From an uncultured Brachyspira sp. (GTDB lineage Bacteria; Spirochaetota; Brachyspiria; Brachyspirales; Brachyspiraceae): a stretch of 35,739 bases of DNA. The position numbers were made by a program, and so were the translations under genes. Below, in pieces: positions 25,554 through 33,676 of this stretch. Below the pieces are notes generated by a model. That model saw only the letters and a program-made list of their open reading frames with translations, was not told the origin of the DNA and did no database searches. The DNA is taken from positions 1 through 35,739 of the forward strand of contig NZ_CASEGO010000013.1 of assembly GCF_949287625.1 (NCBI RefSeq), given 5' to 3'. Within the stretch, counting starts at the first letter, position 1; each line of letters starts with the position of its first letter.

Positions 25554-25919
25554 ATGGAAAACTTGAATTTAAACGATATAGAACAAATAATGACTTTTTA
25601 TTTAATATTTAACTTTGTAATATTTGCATGTATTATATATATAATCATCTCTATAATATTTAGAATATTGTCAAAAAACAAAAAAACTGATAATACAAAT
25701 CAAACAAATAATAAAAAAAATAAATCAAAAAATAAAAGAAAAAAGAAAGATATAATTGATTTGTTCTGGACTGAAGATAAAGACAGCAAAAACAGAACTA
25801 TATTTAGAAGAGGGTTTCTTATAGTTCTTATTTTATTTACGCTATATTATATATTTAACTCTATCAATTTTATAATTGCTAATATTGATGTAGTAAAAAA
25901 AGTTTTAAAAATTGAATAA
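25554..25919 (+). CDS. Small membrane protein with two TM segments, unknown function
   Basis: The 121-residue protein has a hydrophobic segment at about 14-38 (YLIFNFVIFACIIYIIISII), a very basic Lys/Asn-rich cytoplasmic loop (about 42-72, with KKNKSKNKRKKKD), and a second hydrophobic segment at about 88-112. The loop charge places it inside the cell. No family is recognised. AAGGAG lies before the ATG. It follows the 106-residue gene and precedes the 5'-nucleotidase, which has its own promoter. Confidence 0.7.
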   Translation: MENLNLNDIEQIMTFYLIFNFVIFACIIYIIISIIFRILSKNKKTDNTNQTNNKKNKSKNKRKKKDIIDLFWTEDKDSKNRTIFRRGFLIVLILFTLYYIFNSINFIIANIDVVKKVLKIE

Positions 25920-25940
25920 TCATATATACCATGCTATAAT
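25912..25940 (+). promoter_or_regulatory. Promoter of the 5'-nucleotidase gene
   Basis: TTGAAT at 25912-25917, a 17-bp spacer and TATAAT at 25935-25940 with an extended TGC just before it. The -35 overlaps the stop of the upstream membrane-protein gene. A strong GGAGG follows at about 25962-25966. Confidence 0.65.
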
Positions 25941-25972
25941 CATCTAATAAATAATAATTTGGAGGCAAAGGC

Positions 25973-27814
25973 ATGAGAAGGGGTTATATAATAATGAGTA
26001 TTTTTTTATCAACATTACTTGTATCATGTAATGCTAATAAAAATAGAGTTTATCCAGAAGGAGAAATAGACTTTACTATAGTACAAACAACTGATGTTCA
26101 TGGAATGATTTTTCCATATAATTTTATTACAGACAGTGAAGAAAATACATCTATGGCTCATGTGTCTTCATATTTGAAACAGCTTAGAAATGATGGTAAA
26201 ACTGTTTTACTGCTTGATAATGGAGATGCATTGCAGGGGCAGCCTACAGTATACTATTATAACTTTGTTGCTACTAATGAGCCTCATATATGGGCAGAAG
26301 TATTAAACTATATGAATTATGATGCTGTAGGATTGGGTAACCATGATATAGAGGCTGGACACAGTGTTTATGACAGATTATCAAAAGAATTAAAAATTCC
26401 TTTAATATCTGCTAATTTGGTAGATGAAAATACAAAAGAGCCTTATTTCAAACCATATACTATAATAGAAAAAAACAATATAAAAATAGCAGTACTCGCT
26501 CTTACTGAACCTGCCATAGAAGAACAGTTTCCTAAAATATTATACAAAGGTTTAGAAGCAGAAGATATGGTTGAAACCGCAAAAAAATGGATTAAAGTTA
26601 TAAAGGATAAAGAAAAACCTGATATTATTGTAGGGCTTTTTCATTCTGGTGCTAATTACACAGAAGATAAAGAAACATATAAAAATGAAAATGCCAGTCA
26701 GTTAGTAGCTGAACAAGTAGATGGTTTTGATATTATACTTATAGGGCATGATCATCAAGGCTGGAGTGGATTAGGATATGATGAGGAAACAAAACAAAAG
26801 ACTAAAGAAGTAAAAACTCCAAGCGGAAAAATAGTTCCTATATACGGCGGTATTAATGCAGCAAGAGCAATAGTTTCTGTTGATGTAAGTATGCAGTATG
26901 ATAAAGATAAAAAAGAATGGAATATAAAACTAGACGGAAAATTATTAGATCCTTCTTCATTTGAGCCTGATAAAGAGTTTTTGGACAAATTTAATAATTC
27001 TAAAGAAAATATAATTAAATGGGTGTCAAGAGATATAGGAGCTCTAAATACAAAACTTACTTCCGATGAAGCAATATTTGGTGATAGTTATTTTTTAAGT
27101 TTCATACATAAACTTCAATTTGAAATAGCTAAAAAAGAATTAGGAGAAGAGGCAGATCTTTCATTTGCAGCTCCTCTAAGTAAAGATGCTGTTTTAAATA
27201 GCGGAACTGTCAAAGTAAGAGATATGTTCAATTTATATCCTTATGAAAATTTCTTCTATGTGATGAAATTAACAGGAAGGCAGATAAAAGATATTATGGA
27301 ATATTCTTACGGCAGATGGTTTAATACTATGACAAATATTAATGATCATATAATATCTTTCAAAAAAGATGCGGACGGAGAATTAATTTTTAATAAAAGA
27401 TACAACTCTTATGACACTCTCACACCTACATATAACTATGACAGTGTAGGAGGTTTGAATTATACTGTTGATGTAACTAAACCTAACGGAGAAAAAGTTA
27501 CTATAGAATCATTAAGTGACGGAAGAGAGTTTGAATTAGATAAAGAATATAAAGTTGCCGTTAATTCCTACAGAGGAAGCGGCGGCGGCGGACATCTTAC
27601 ACAAGGTGCGGCAATAGATTTAAAAACTTTACAGAATATGGATTTAGTTTTGAAATCTACTGATAAAGATTTAAGATATTATATAATAAATTGGTTTGAA
27701 AATCAGAACGGAGCTATTACAGTAGAAAAACTTAATAATTGGAAAGTAATACCTAATGATTATCTTCAAGCTGGAATAAAAAAAGACTATAAACTTTTAT
27801 ATCCGAATAACTAA
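25973..27814 (+). CDS. Lipoprotein 5'-nucleotidase / 2',3'-cyclic phosphodiesterase (UshA/CpdB family)
   Basis: The 613-residue exported enzyme has a lipoprotein signal (IIMSIFLSTLLVSC, Cys about residue 19). The metallophosphatase domain shows the metal-binding motifs TTDVHG, NGDALQG, GLGNHDIE, FHSG and GHDHQG in order. The C-terminal 5'-nucleotidase domain (about 370-600) has the substrate loop YPYENFFYVMKLTGRQIK and RGSGGGGHL. Such enzymes release phosphate from nucleotides or 2',3'-cyclic nucleotides outside the cytoplasm for nucleoside salvage. Whether the substrate is a mononucleotide, a cyclic nucleotide or a UDP-sugar cannot be told from sequence. It ends at a bidirectional terminator. 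Confidence 0.92.
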   Translation: MRRGYIIMSIFLSTLLVSCNANKNRVYPEGEIDFTIVQTTDVHGMIFPYNFITDSEENTSMAHVSSYLKQLRNDGKTVLLLDNGDALQGQPTVYYYNFVATNEPHIWAEVLNYMNYDAVGLGNHDIEAGHSVYDRLSKELKIPLISANLVDENTKEPYFKPYTIIEKNNIKIAVLALTEPAIEEQFPKILYKGLEAEDMVETAKKWIKVIKDKEKPDIIVGLFHSGANYTEDKETYKNENASQLVAEQVDGFDIILIGHDHQGWSGLGYDEETKQKTKEVKTPSGKIVPIYGGINAARAIVSVDVSMQYDKDKKEWNIKLDGKLLDPSSFEPDKEFLDKFNNSKENIIKWVSRDIGALNTKLTSDEAIFGDSYFLSFIHKLQFEIAKKELGEEADLSFAAPLSKDAVLNSGTVKVRDMFNLYPYENFFYVMKLTGRQIKDIMEYSYGRWFNTMTNINDHIISFKKDADGELIFNKRYNSYDTLTPTYNYDSVGGLNYTVDVTKPNGEKVTIESLSDGREFELDKEYKVAVNSYRGSGGGGHLTQGAAIDLKTLQNMDLVLKSTDKDLRYYIINWFENQNGAITVEKLNNWKVIPNDYLQAGIKKDYKLLYPNN

Positions 27815-27825
27815 AATTAGATAAT

Positions 27826-27866
27826 AAAAAAGCAGAGGCTCTTAAAAAAACAGCTTCTGCTTTTTT
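27826..27866. terminator. Bidirectional terminator between the 5'-nucleotidase and PTS EIIB genes
   Basis: AAAAAAGCAGAGGCT pairs with AGCTTCTGCTTTTTT (one G-U) around an 11-base loop. T-runs are present in both directions, which fits its place between convergent genes. Confidence 0.85.
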
Positions 27867-27900
27867 TATTAAAAAAATTAAAAACTATATCAATTATAAT

Positions 27901-28203
27901 TTATTTCTTTTTTAATTCTTCTAAATACCCAGAACTTTCAAGTTTTTCTTTAAACTCATCTTGAGAAAGAATATTTTTTATAGCTATAACTTTAATACCT
28001 TTTTCTTCTGCATGTTTAAAATCATCAGCAAAAGCAACAGGACAAAATATCAAATCATAATCATCCATTTTGCAGCTATGCAAATCACAATGATCAATAT
28101 GCAAATCATTTATTCCCAATGTTATTAAAGCCATTTGAGCTTTCTCTTTCATCATTAAACTAGTACCTGCTCCGTTTGCACAAGCAACTAATACTTTTAA
28201 CAT
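27901..28203 (-). CDS. PTS EIIB component, ascorbate/galactitol type (UlaB-like)
   Basis: This 100-residue protein begins MLKVLVACANGAGTSLMM, the P-loop-like start of SgaB/UlaB EIIB proteins, with the phosphocysteine at C8. In a working system it takes phosphate from EIIA and passes it to the sugar bound by EIIC. It directly follows the EIIA gene (10 bp, AAGGAG before its ATG). No EIIC (UlaA) gene is near; the next gene downstream is convergent. The pair therefore either serves a permease elsewhere or acts in regulation. Confidence 0.87.
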   Translation of the reverse strand: MLKVLVACANGAGTSLMMKEKAQMALITLGINDLHIDHCDLHSCKMDDYDLIFCPVAFADDFKHAEEKGIKVIAIKNILSQDEFKEKLESSGYLEELKKK

Positions 28204-28213
28204 AATTAACTCC

Positions 28214-28645
28214 TTATATTAAATTTAAAATTTCTTTTTCATTTAAATCTTCAGTTATAAGTTTATTTAACTTTTCATTATCACATAAAAAATCAGCAAG
28301 TTCAAGCACAGCGTCCTGATGACCATTAGAATCCTCTGCTGCTAAAGTAAAAAATAAATATACTTTTTTTTCTGTTTTATAAAAATCTACTCCGCTTCTT
28401 ACTTTGAGCAAACTCATAGATTTTTTTATAACACCATTTTCTGGCCTTGAGTGCGGCATAGCAGCTCCATCAGTAAGAACAATATAAGGACCATACTTAT
28501 AAACATCATCAATAATTGCCTTAATATATTCTTCTTTTATGAAGCCTTTTTTAAGCAGGCAGTCAGCTCCTATACGTAATGCTTCCTGCCAATCAGAAAC
28601 ACTATCTATTATCAGTATATTATCTTTTAATAACTCTTTTAACAT
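28214..28645 (-). CDS. PTS EIIA component, fructose/mannitol/ascorbate type (UlaC-like)
   Basis: The 143-residue protein has the EIIA-2 fold with its active histidine H65 in GAAMPHSRPENGV and the usual ending SNGHQDAVLELADFL. It accepts phosphate from HPr and donates it to EIIB, whose gene follows after 10 bp. The start codon has no clear Shine-Dalgarno sequence. A short hairpin (28658-28664 with 28674-28680, one mismatch) lies in the 50-bp gap after the flavoprotein gene and could weaken transcription or translation between the two. Confidence 0.88.
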   Translation of the reverse strand: MLKELLKDNILIIDSVSDWQEALRIGADCLLKKGFIKEEYIKAIIDDVYKYGPYIVLTDGAAMPHSRPENGVIKKSMSLLKVRSGVDFYKTEKKVYLFFTLAAEDSNGHQDAVLELADFLCDNEKLNKLITEDLNEKEILNLI

Positions 28646-28695
28646 TTTATTTATATAAAGGAGCTTTAAAAAAGCCCCTTATAAAAAACTATATT

Positions 28696-29658
28696 TTATT
28701 TTTTCATCAAACCATCTATATGTTCAACAATATCAAAACCAGCATTCAAAGCCTTAGCTATAGAACCGCCAGATTTATAAAGTATATCTCCAGCTATAAA
28801 CAAGTTTTTAACAGAACTTTCATGCTTATCATTAACTATAGGAACGCCGCCTTCATCTAATTCTATATCGCATCTTTTTAAGAAGTCTACAGGAGCAACT
28901 CCTCCCAAAGCATATATTACTCTGTCATAAACTTCATCAACACCATCAGTATAATGAACTAACACTTTACCTTCTTTATCTTCTATAGATTTTATATCAA
29001 CGCCTAATCTTGCCTTCACTTTTCCGCTTGCAATATCTTCTTTAATAGTTTCTAAATTCTTTTCATTAGGTCTTGTAAACTCTGCTTTTCTATAGTTTAT
29101 AGTAACATCATTATCTTTTCCCAAAAGGTAAGCATATTCAACAGCAGAGTTTCCTCCTCCTACTACTAATATTTTTTCATTTTCCTTACATTTATAAATA
29201 TTGAAGTTTACAACAGCATTAAGACTTGCAGGTATAGCATAATCAGGTCTGTTTGGTCTTCCCATTTTACCTATAGAAGCTACAACATATCTTGCTAAAT
29301 ACTGTTTATTGTCAACTGTAGTTACTTCCAAATATTCGCCATTTTTTTTGATAGATTCAACTTCAGTATTAAACATAGCCTCTATATAGTTACCAAATAA
29401 ACATTCACTAAATAAATCTAATACATCGCCTTTAGTTGCTGTTTCAAATTTTATATTACCTTTCAAATCTAAAGCTTCGCCTTTATAATCTTTATCTACT
29501 CTTTTATCATCTTTATAAAATTTTCTGATAGTAGTAGAGTGGTTATCGCCTTTTTCTATTAAAAGCACCTTATCCATTTTTAATATAGAAGCCTCAACAG
29601 AAGCAGCAATACCTCCCGGACCTCCGCCTACTATAATTAAATTATATTTATTATCCAT
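28696..29658 (-). CDS. Thioredoxin-reductase-like FAD/NAD(P)H oxidoreductase without CxxC
   Basis: The 320-residue flavoprotein has the FAD-binding GGGPGG near residues 11-16, a second nucleotide-binding motif VVGGGNSAVEYAYLL near 165, and the C-terminal FAD motif NLFIAGDI. This is the two-dinucleotide-domain layout of thioredoxin reductases and their relatives. The redox-active CxxC of true thioredoxin reductases is absent, so it resembles the disulfide-independent members such as ferredoxin-NADP+ reductases or YpdA-like proteins. Its substrate is unknown. AAGGAG precedes the ATG. It lies between gyrB and the orphan EIIA-EIIB genes on one strand. Confidence 0.8.
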   Translation of the reverse strand: MDNKYNLIIVGGGPGGIAASVEASILKMDKVLLIEKGDNHSTTIRKFYKDDKRVDKDYKGEALDLKGNIKFETATKGDVLDLFSECLFGNYIEAMFNTEVESIKKNGEYLEVTTVDNKQYLARYVVASIGKMGRPNRPDYAIPASLNAVVNFNIYKCKENEKILVVGGGNSAVEYAYLLGKDNDVTINYRKAEFTRPNEKNLETIKEDIASGKVKARLGVDIKSIEDKEGKVLVHYTDGVDEVYDRVIYALGGVAPVDFLKRCDIELDEGGVPIVNDKHESSVKNLFIAGDILYKSGGSIAKALNAGFDIVEHIDGLMKK

Positions 29659-29756
29659 AAATTTTACTCCTTATTTTCAAAAAATTATACAATTATCCTA
29701 TATTAAAAATAAAAATATTTAAGAAAAATACAAATATAAAAATTAAAAAATATCGA

Positions 29757-31670
29757 TTAAACGTCCAAATTTTTAACGTATCTTGCATTAGCCTCAATAA
29801 AATCACGTCTAGGCTTAACTTCATCGCCCATAAGCATAGAGAATAACTGATCAGCTTTTTCAGCATCTTCTGTTAATACCTGATACATAAGTCTAGTTTC
29901 TGGGTTCATAGTAGTTTCCCATAATTGGTCAGCATTCATTTCACCCAAACCTTTATATCTCTGTATATCAGATTTTTTATCCTTATTCTCTTCAAGTATT
30001 TTGTCTCTTTGCTCATCAGAATAGGCATAAGTAAAGTTTTTCTTGTCAAAACTTATTTTATATAGAGGCGGAACAGCTATAAATATATGTCCCAAGTCTA
30101 TTAAAGGACGCATATATCTAAAGAAGAATGTTAAAAGCAAAGTTCTTATATGAGAGCCGTCAATATCAGCATCAGCCATTATAATAACTCTGCCGTATCT
30201 TATTTTAGATATATCAAATGAAGCCCCTACTCCGCAGCCTAAAGCAGCAATTATAGGTTTCAAACTTTCATTATCTATAATTTTATCAAGTCTGGCTTTT
30301 TCAACATTCAATACTTTACCTCTAAGAGGAAGTATAGCTTGGAAATGCCTATCTCTTCCGCCTTTAGCAGTACCGCCTGCAGAGTCTCCCTCTACAAGAT
30401 ATACTTCACATTTATCAACTTCCTGTTCTGAGCAGTCAGCCAATTTTCCCGGAAGAGAATCGCTTTCTAAGGCATTTTTTCTTCTTGCTAAATCTCTTGC
30501 CTTTCTTGCAGCTTCTCTTGCATTTGCTGCTGATATTATTTTTTCTAATATAGCCTTTATAACTTTTGGGTTTTGTGAGAAATAGTCATTTAAACCTTCT
30601 ACCACAAGTTTTTCAGTTACAGCACGCACCTCTGTATTACCTAACTTAGTTTTTGTCTGTCCTTCAAACTGAGGATTAGGTATTTTTACAGACACTACAG
30701 CAACGAGTCCCTCTCTTGTATCTTCACCCATAAATGTTATTTTATTTTTTTTATCTAATTCAAGTTTTTTAGCAAAATCAGTATAAACTCTTGTTAAAGC
30801 AGTTCTAAATCCCACTAAATGAGTACCGCCCTCTGTTGTATTAATATTATTACAGTATGTAAATATATTTTCATTATAAGCATCAACATACTGCATAGCT
30901 ACTTCTACATCAGTTTTATCCTCTGTTTTATGAAGATAAATAGGCTTATCATGCAATGCTTTTTTATTCTCATTGAGGTGGGTTATAAACATCTCTATAC
31001 CGCCCTCATAATAGAATTCATTACTTATAGTTTCAGCTTCTCTTTTATCTACAAGGGTTATTCTTATACCTCTGTTTAGGAAAGCTAATTCTCTTAGTCT
31101 ATTTGCAAGAATTTTATAGTCATATATTGTAGTTTCAAATATATCAGCATCAGCCTTAAATGTTACAGTAGTTCCATTTTTTGTGCTTGTTCCCGCTTCT
31201 TTTACTGGCTCTTCTGGGACACCTCTATGATATACCTGTCTGTACAATTTGCCGTCTTTTCTAACCTCGGCAATAAGCTCTGTACTTAAAGCATTAACTA
31301 CAGATACACCTACACCATGCAAACCGCCTGATACTTTATATGTCTCATTATCGAATTTACCGCCAGCATGCAGTTTAGTCATAACGACTTCCAAAGCAGA
31401 AATCTTTAACTTCGGATGCATATCAACAGGTATACCTCTTCCGTCATCTTCTACTTTTATTATATTATCTTTTTCTATAGTAACAGTTATATTCTTACAA
31501 TATCCTGCCATAGCTTCATCTATACTATTGTCTACAACCTCATATACTAAGTGATGCAAACCTTGAGCACCTGTAGAACCTATATACATACCAGGACGCT
31601 TTCTAACAGGGTCTAACCCCTCCAAAACTTGAATGTTTTTCGAGCTATATGTTTTTTCTGCAGCAGCCAT
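29757..31670 (-). CDS. gyrB: DNA gyrase subunit B
   Basis: The 637-residue protein is a complete GyrB. The GHKL ATPase domain shows RPGMYIGST, VVDNSIDEAMAG (with the catalytic Glu), EDDGRGIPVD and GGLHGVGVSVVNAL. The transducer domain follows, then the TOPRIM domain with EGDSAGG and DADIDGSHIRTLLL, and a C-terminal QRYKGLGEMNADQLWETTM. With GyrA it introduces negative supercoils using ATP. AGAGGA precedes the ATG and a TTGTAA-17-TATAAT promoter lies at 31735-31763. No gyrA, recF or dnaA neighbours are present. It is useful as a species marker for the window. Confidence 0.98.
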   Translation of the reverse strand: MAAAEKTYSSKNIQVLEGLDPVRKRPGMYIGSTGAQGLHHLVYEVVDNSIDEAMAGYCKNITVTIEKDNIIKVEDDGRGIPVDMHPKLKISALEVVMTKLHAGGKFDNETYKVSGGLHGVGVSVVNALSTELIAEVRKDGKLYRQVYHRGVPEEPVKEAGTSTKNGTTVTFKADADIFETTIYDYKILANRLRELAFLNRGIRITLVDKREAETISNEFYYEGGIEMFITHLNENKKALHDKPIYLHKTEDKTDVEVAMQYVDAYNENIFTYCNNINTTEGGTHLVGFRTALTRVYTDFAKKLELDKKNKITFMGEDTREGLVAVVSVKIPNPQFEGQTKTKLGNTEVRAVTEKLVVEGLNDYFSQNPKVIKAILEKIISAANAREAARKARDLARRKNALESDSLPGKLADCSEQEVDKCEVYLVEGDSAGGTAKGGRDRHFQAILPLRGKVLNVEKARLDKIIDNESLKPIIAALGCGVGASFDISKIRYGRVIIMADADIDGSHIRTLLLTFFFRYMRPLIDLGHIFIAVPPLYKISFDKKNFTYAYSDEQRDKILEENKDKKSDIQRYKGLGEMNADQLWETTMNPETRLMYQVLTEDAEKADQLFSMLMGDEVKPRRDFIEANARYVKNLDV

Positions 31671-31734
31671 ATTTGTAATTTTCCTCTTTTATCTTAAATA
31701 TTTATTAATAATATTTTTAAATTTTAATGTGTAC

Positions 31735-31763
31735 ATTATACAATGAATAACTAAATATTACAA
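31735..31763 (-). promoter_or_regulatory. Promoter of gyrB
   Basis: On the minus strand TTGTAA (31763-31758), a 17-bp spacer and TATAAT (31740-31735). The leader to the ATG at 31670 is about 60 nt. Gyrase promoters in many bacteria respond to supercoiling, but nothing in the sequence proves it here. Confidence 0.55.
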
Positions 31764-31843
31764 ATTTAAATTACAGTATTTAGCCATAAAAATGTTAGAA
31801 TTATCTAATTTTTTAATATTCTTTATACATTATTTTTCAACAA

Positions 31844-33448
31844 CTATATAGAAAAATCAGTACTTGAATCCGAAGAATACAATAAATTATAATCTTCACC
31901 GTTATCTATATAGGCTATAGAAGCTATTTTTACATGAGATAAATCAATATCATCTTTTATATTTTCTATTACCTCATTTAATATAAGTCTGAATGCTATA
32001 TCTGTATTAATAACAATACAAAAGAAATTAATAACATATTTTCCTTTTATATTTTCAGTTTCTCCTGCATTACAAGAATTAAGACTTCCAACAGCATTCC
32101 AAGTTAAAACAGAGTGTAAAGTATTACCTATATTATTCACAGCATCATTATATTTACTAGGCAATTCACCCTCAAACGGCTCTACTTCAAACTGCAAAAT
32201 TAAATAAAAATATTCTTCTTTGGATATTTCTGTATAATCGCTATATTCTTCATAAAAACTGTCTAAAAATTTTTTATAATCTCTTGGATTATCATATTTG
32301 TATTCTTCAGTTTTTCCTGTATTACCTACTATGCCGGTATGTTTTACTATAAACTCATCATTAATCCAGCACTCTGCATAATATAAACAATTATCTTCTT
32401 TTTTGTATAAAGTAACAATATTCGGAAGTTCTTCCAAATAAGGATCTAAAGGCATACCATATGAATCAAAAATTTCATCTGCAACTTTTTTATATTCAGA
32501 ATCTTCATTAAACATTTTTCTAATAGAAAAAGTATTTTCTGTTTCATTATTCTTAAATGCAGCTTCAATAGTATAATCAATATCAAATTTTACGGATATT
32601 AATTCAGCATTCTCATTATTTTTAGATATTTCTTTTACTTCTTTAAGCTCATCTAAAGATTTTTTTATCATCTCTTTATCCAATTTTGATACAGCCGCTT
32701 CATTCATGGTAAATACACCGTCTATCAATTTATCGCCAATATAAAACTTAAAATTACAATACGGACTATCAGCTTCCCATTCTGTAGGATTAATAATATT
32801 TTTTATTTCTTTTAATTTTTCTTCATCGCATAATATATAAGCTATAGCATTCAGTTTATCCTCTCCGTAATCAAGCCCTTCTAGTAAATTCTTGTCACTC
32901 TCCTCGTTTATATAGTGATACTCCAAAGCCTCTAATGAATAATAATTTTCTATCTCATCAGCCTGTCTTAAAAACTCATAATCATTAGGCACTATTTCAA
33001 GACCTTTATTATTTGCTTCAACCGCCCCCTCCTTATTTCCAAAATGAAGTCTGAGTTTAGCAAGCTCAAGCCAGCCCCAAGGGTAATCTGGTTCTTCTAT
33101 AACACCGCGTTCAGAGTATTTTAAAGCATCTTCCAATTTACCGCAGTATATAAGAGCAACTGTATATCTGTAGTACCAAGTTCCGCATCCTCCGGCATTT
33201 TTTTCAGAATATTTCATAAACTCTTTAGACATATAATAATGTTCATAATCGCCTATATTATTGCAGGCATAAGAATACCATAATGCTATATCCAAATCTT
33301 CCCTAGCCTCTTCTAATGTAAATCTATTCTCTCTTATACCATTTTCAATAAACTCTTCTAAATAGTTTAACATTTTATAAAAATATCCGCCGTTACCGGT
33401 ATGAAATGACTCTAATGTTTCTATATCTTCTTTTGATAATAATGACAT
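31844..33448 (-). CDS. TPR protein with a WGR-like domain, unknown function
   Basis: The 534-residue soluble protein has an N-terminal helical part with TPR-like units (about 50-165, for example KLEDALKYSERGVIEEPDY and GAVEANNKGLEIVPND). A beta-rich middle (about 225-340) follows, then a segment (345-409) that reads like a WGR domain: LYYAECWINDEFIVKHTGIV, then the Gly-rich GNTGKTEEY and a final helix. WGR domains bind nucleic acid or proteins in PARPs and some bacterial regulators. The last 100 residues are unassigned. No signal peptide is present. AGGAG precedes the ATG. The TPR assignment is fairly safe, the WGR one is my pattern reading. Confidence 0.65.
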   Translation of the reverse strand: MSLLSKEDIETLESFHTGNGGYFYKMLNYLEEFIENGIRENRFTLEEAREDLDIALWYSYACNNIGDYEHYYMSKEFMKYSEKNAGGCGTWYYRYTVALIYCGKLEDALKYSERGVIEEPDYPWGWLELAKLRLHFGNKEGAVEANNKGLEIVPNDYEFLRQADEIENYYSLEALEYHYINEESDKNLLEGLDYGEDKLNAIAYILCDEEKLKEIKNIINPTEWEADSPYCNFKFYIGDKLIDGVFTMNEAAVSKLDKEMIKKSLDELKEVKEISKNNENAELISVKFDIDYTIEAAFKNNETENTFSIRKMFNEDSEYKKVADEIFDSYGMPLDPYLEELPNIVTLYKKEDNCLYYAECWINDEFIVKHTGIVGNTGKTEEYKYDNPRDYKKFLDSFYEEYSDYTEISKEEYFYLILQFEVEPFEGELPSKYNDAVNNIGNTLHSVLTWNAVGSLNSCNAGETENIKGKYVINFFCIVINTDIAFRLILNEVIENIKDDIDLSHVKIASIAYIDNGEDYNLLYSSDSSTDFSI

Positions 33449-33622
33449 GATAAACTCCTATTTTTATTATACCAGTATTAAAAAACTACATAAATATTAC
33501 TTATTTTCTATATAAATACTAAAATGTAACTATTTTGTAAAAAACGGTATATCAAATATAATTCTAAAAACTAATTAATATAAACTATAAACATAATTTA
33601 TAAAAATTTAAACAAAATAAAA

Positions 33623-33653
33623 AATCAGACTGCTTTTTAATAGCAGTCTGATT
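33623..33653 (-). terminator. Terminator after the M30-like peptidase gene
   Basis: A perfect 12-bp stem (AATCAGACTGCT with AGCAGTCTGATT) and a 7-base loop, followed on the minus strand by TTTTTATTTTG. It starts 24 bp past the stop of the gene ending at 33677. Confidence 0.85.
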
Positions 33654-33676
33654 ATATATTTTTTAATTAATGATTA

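Noticed and set aside
30819..31079. Plus-strand frames inside gyrB (also 31249-31554)
   Set aside because: They lie wholly within a conserved, certain gene on the other strand and have no family features.
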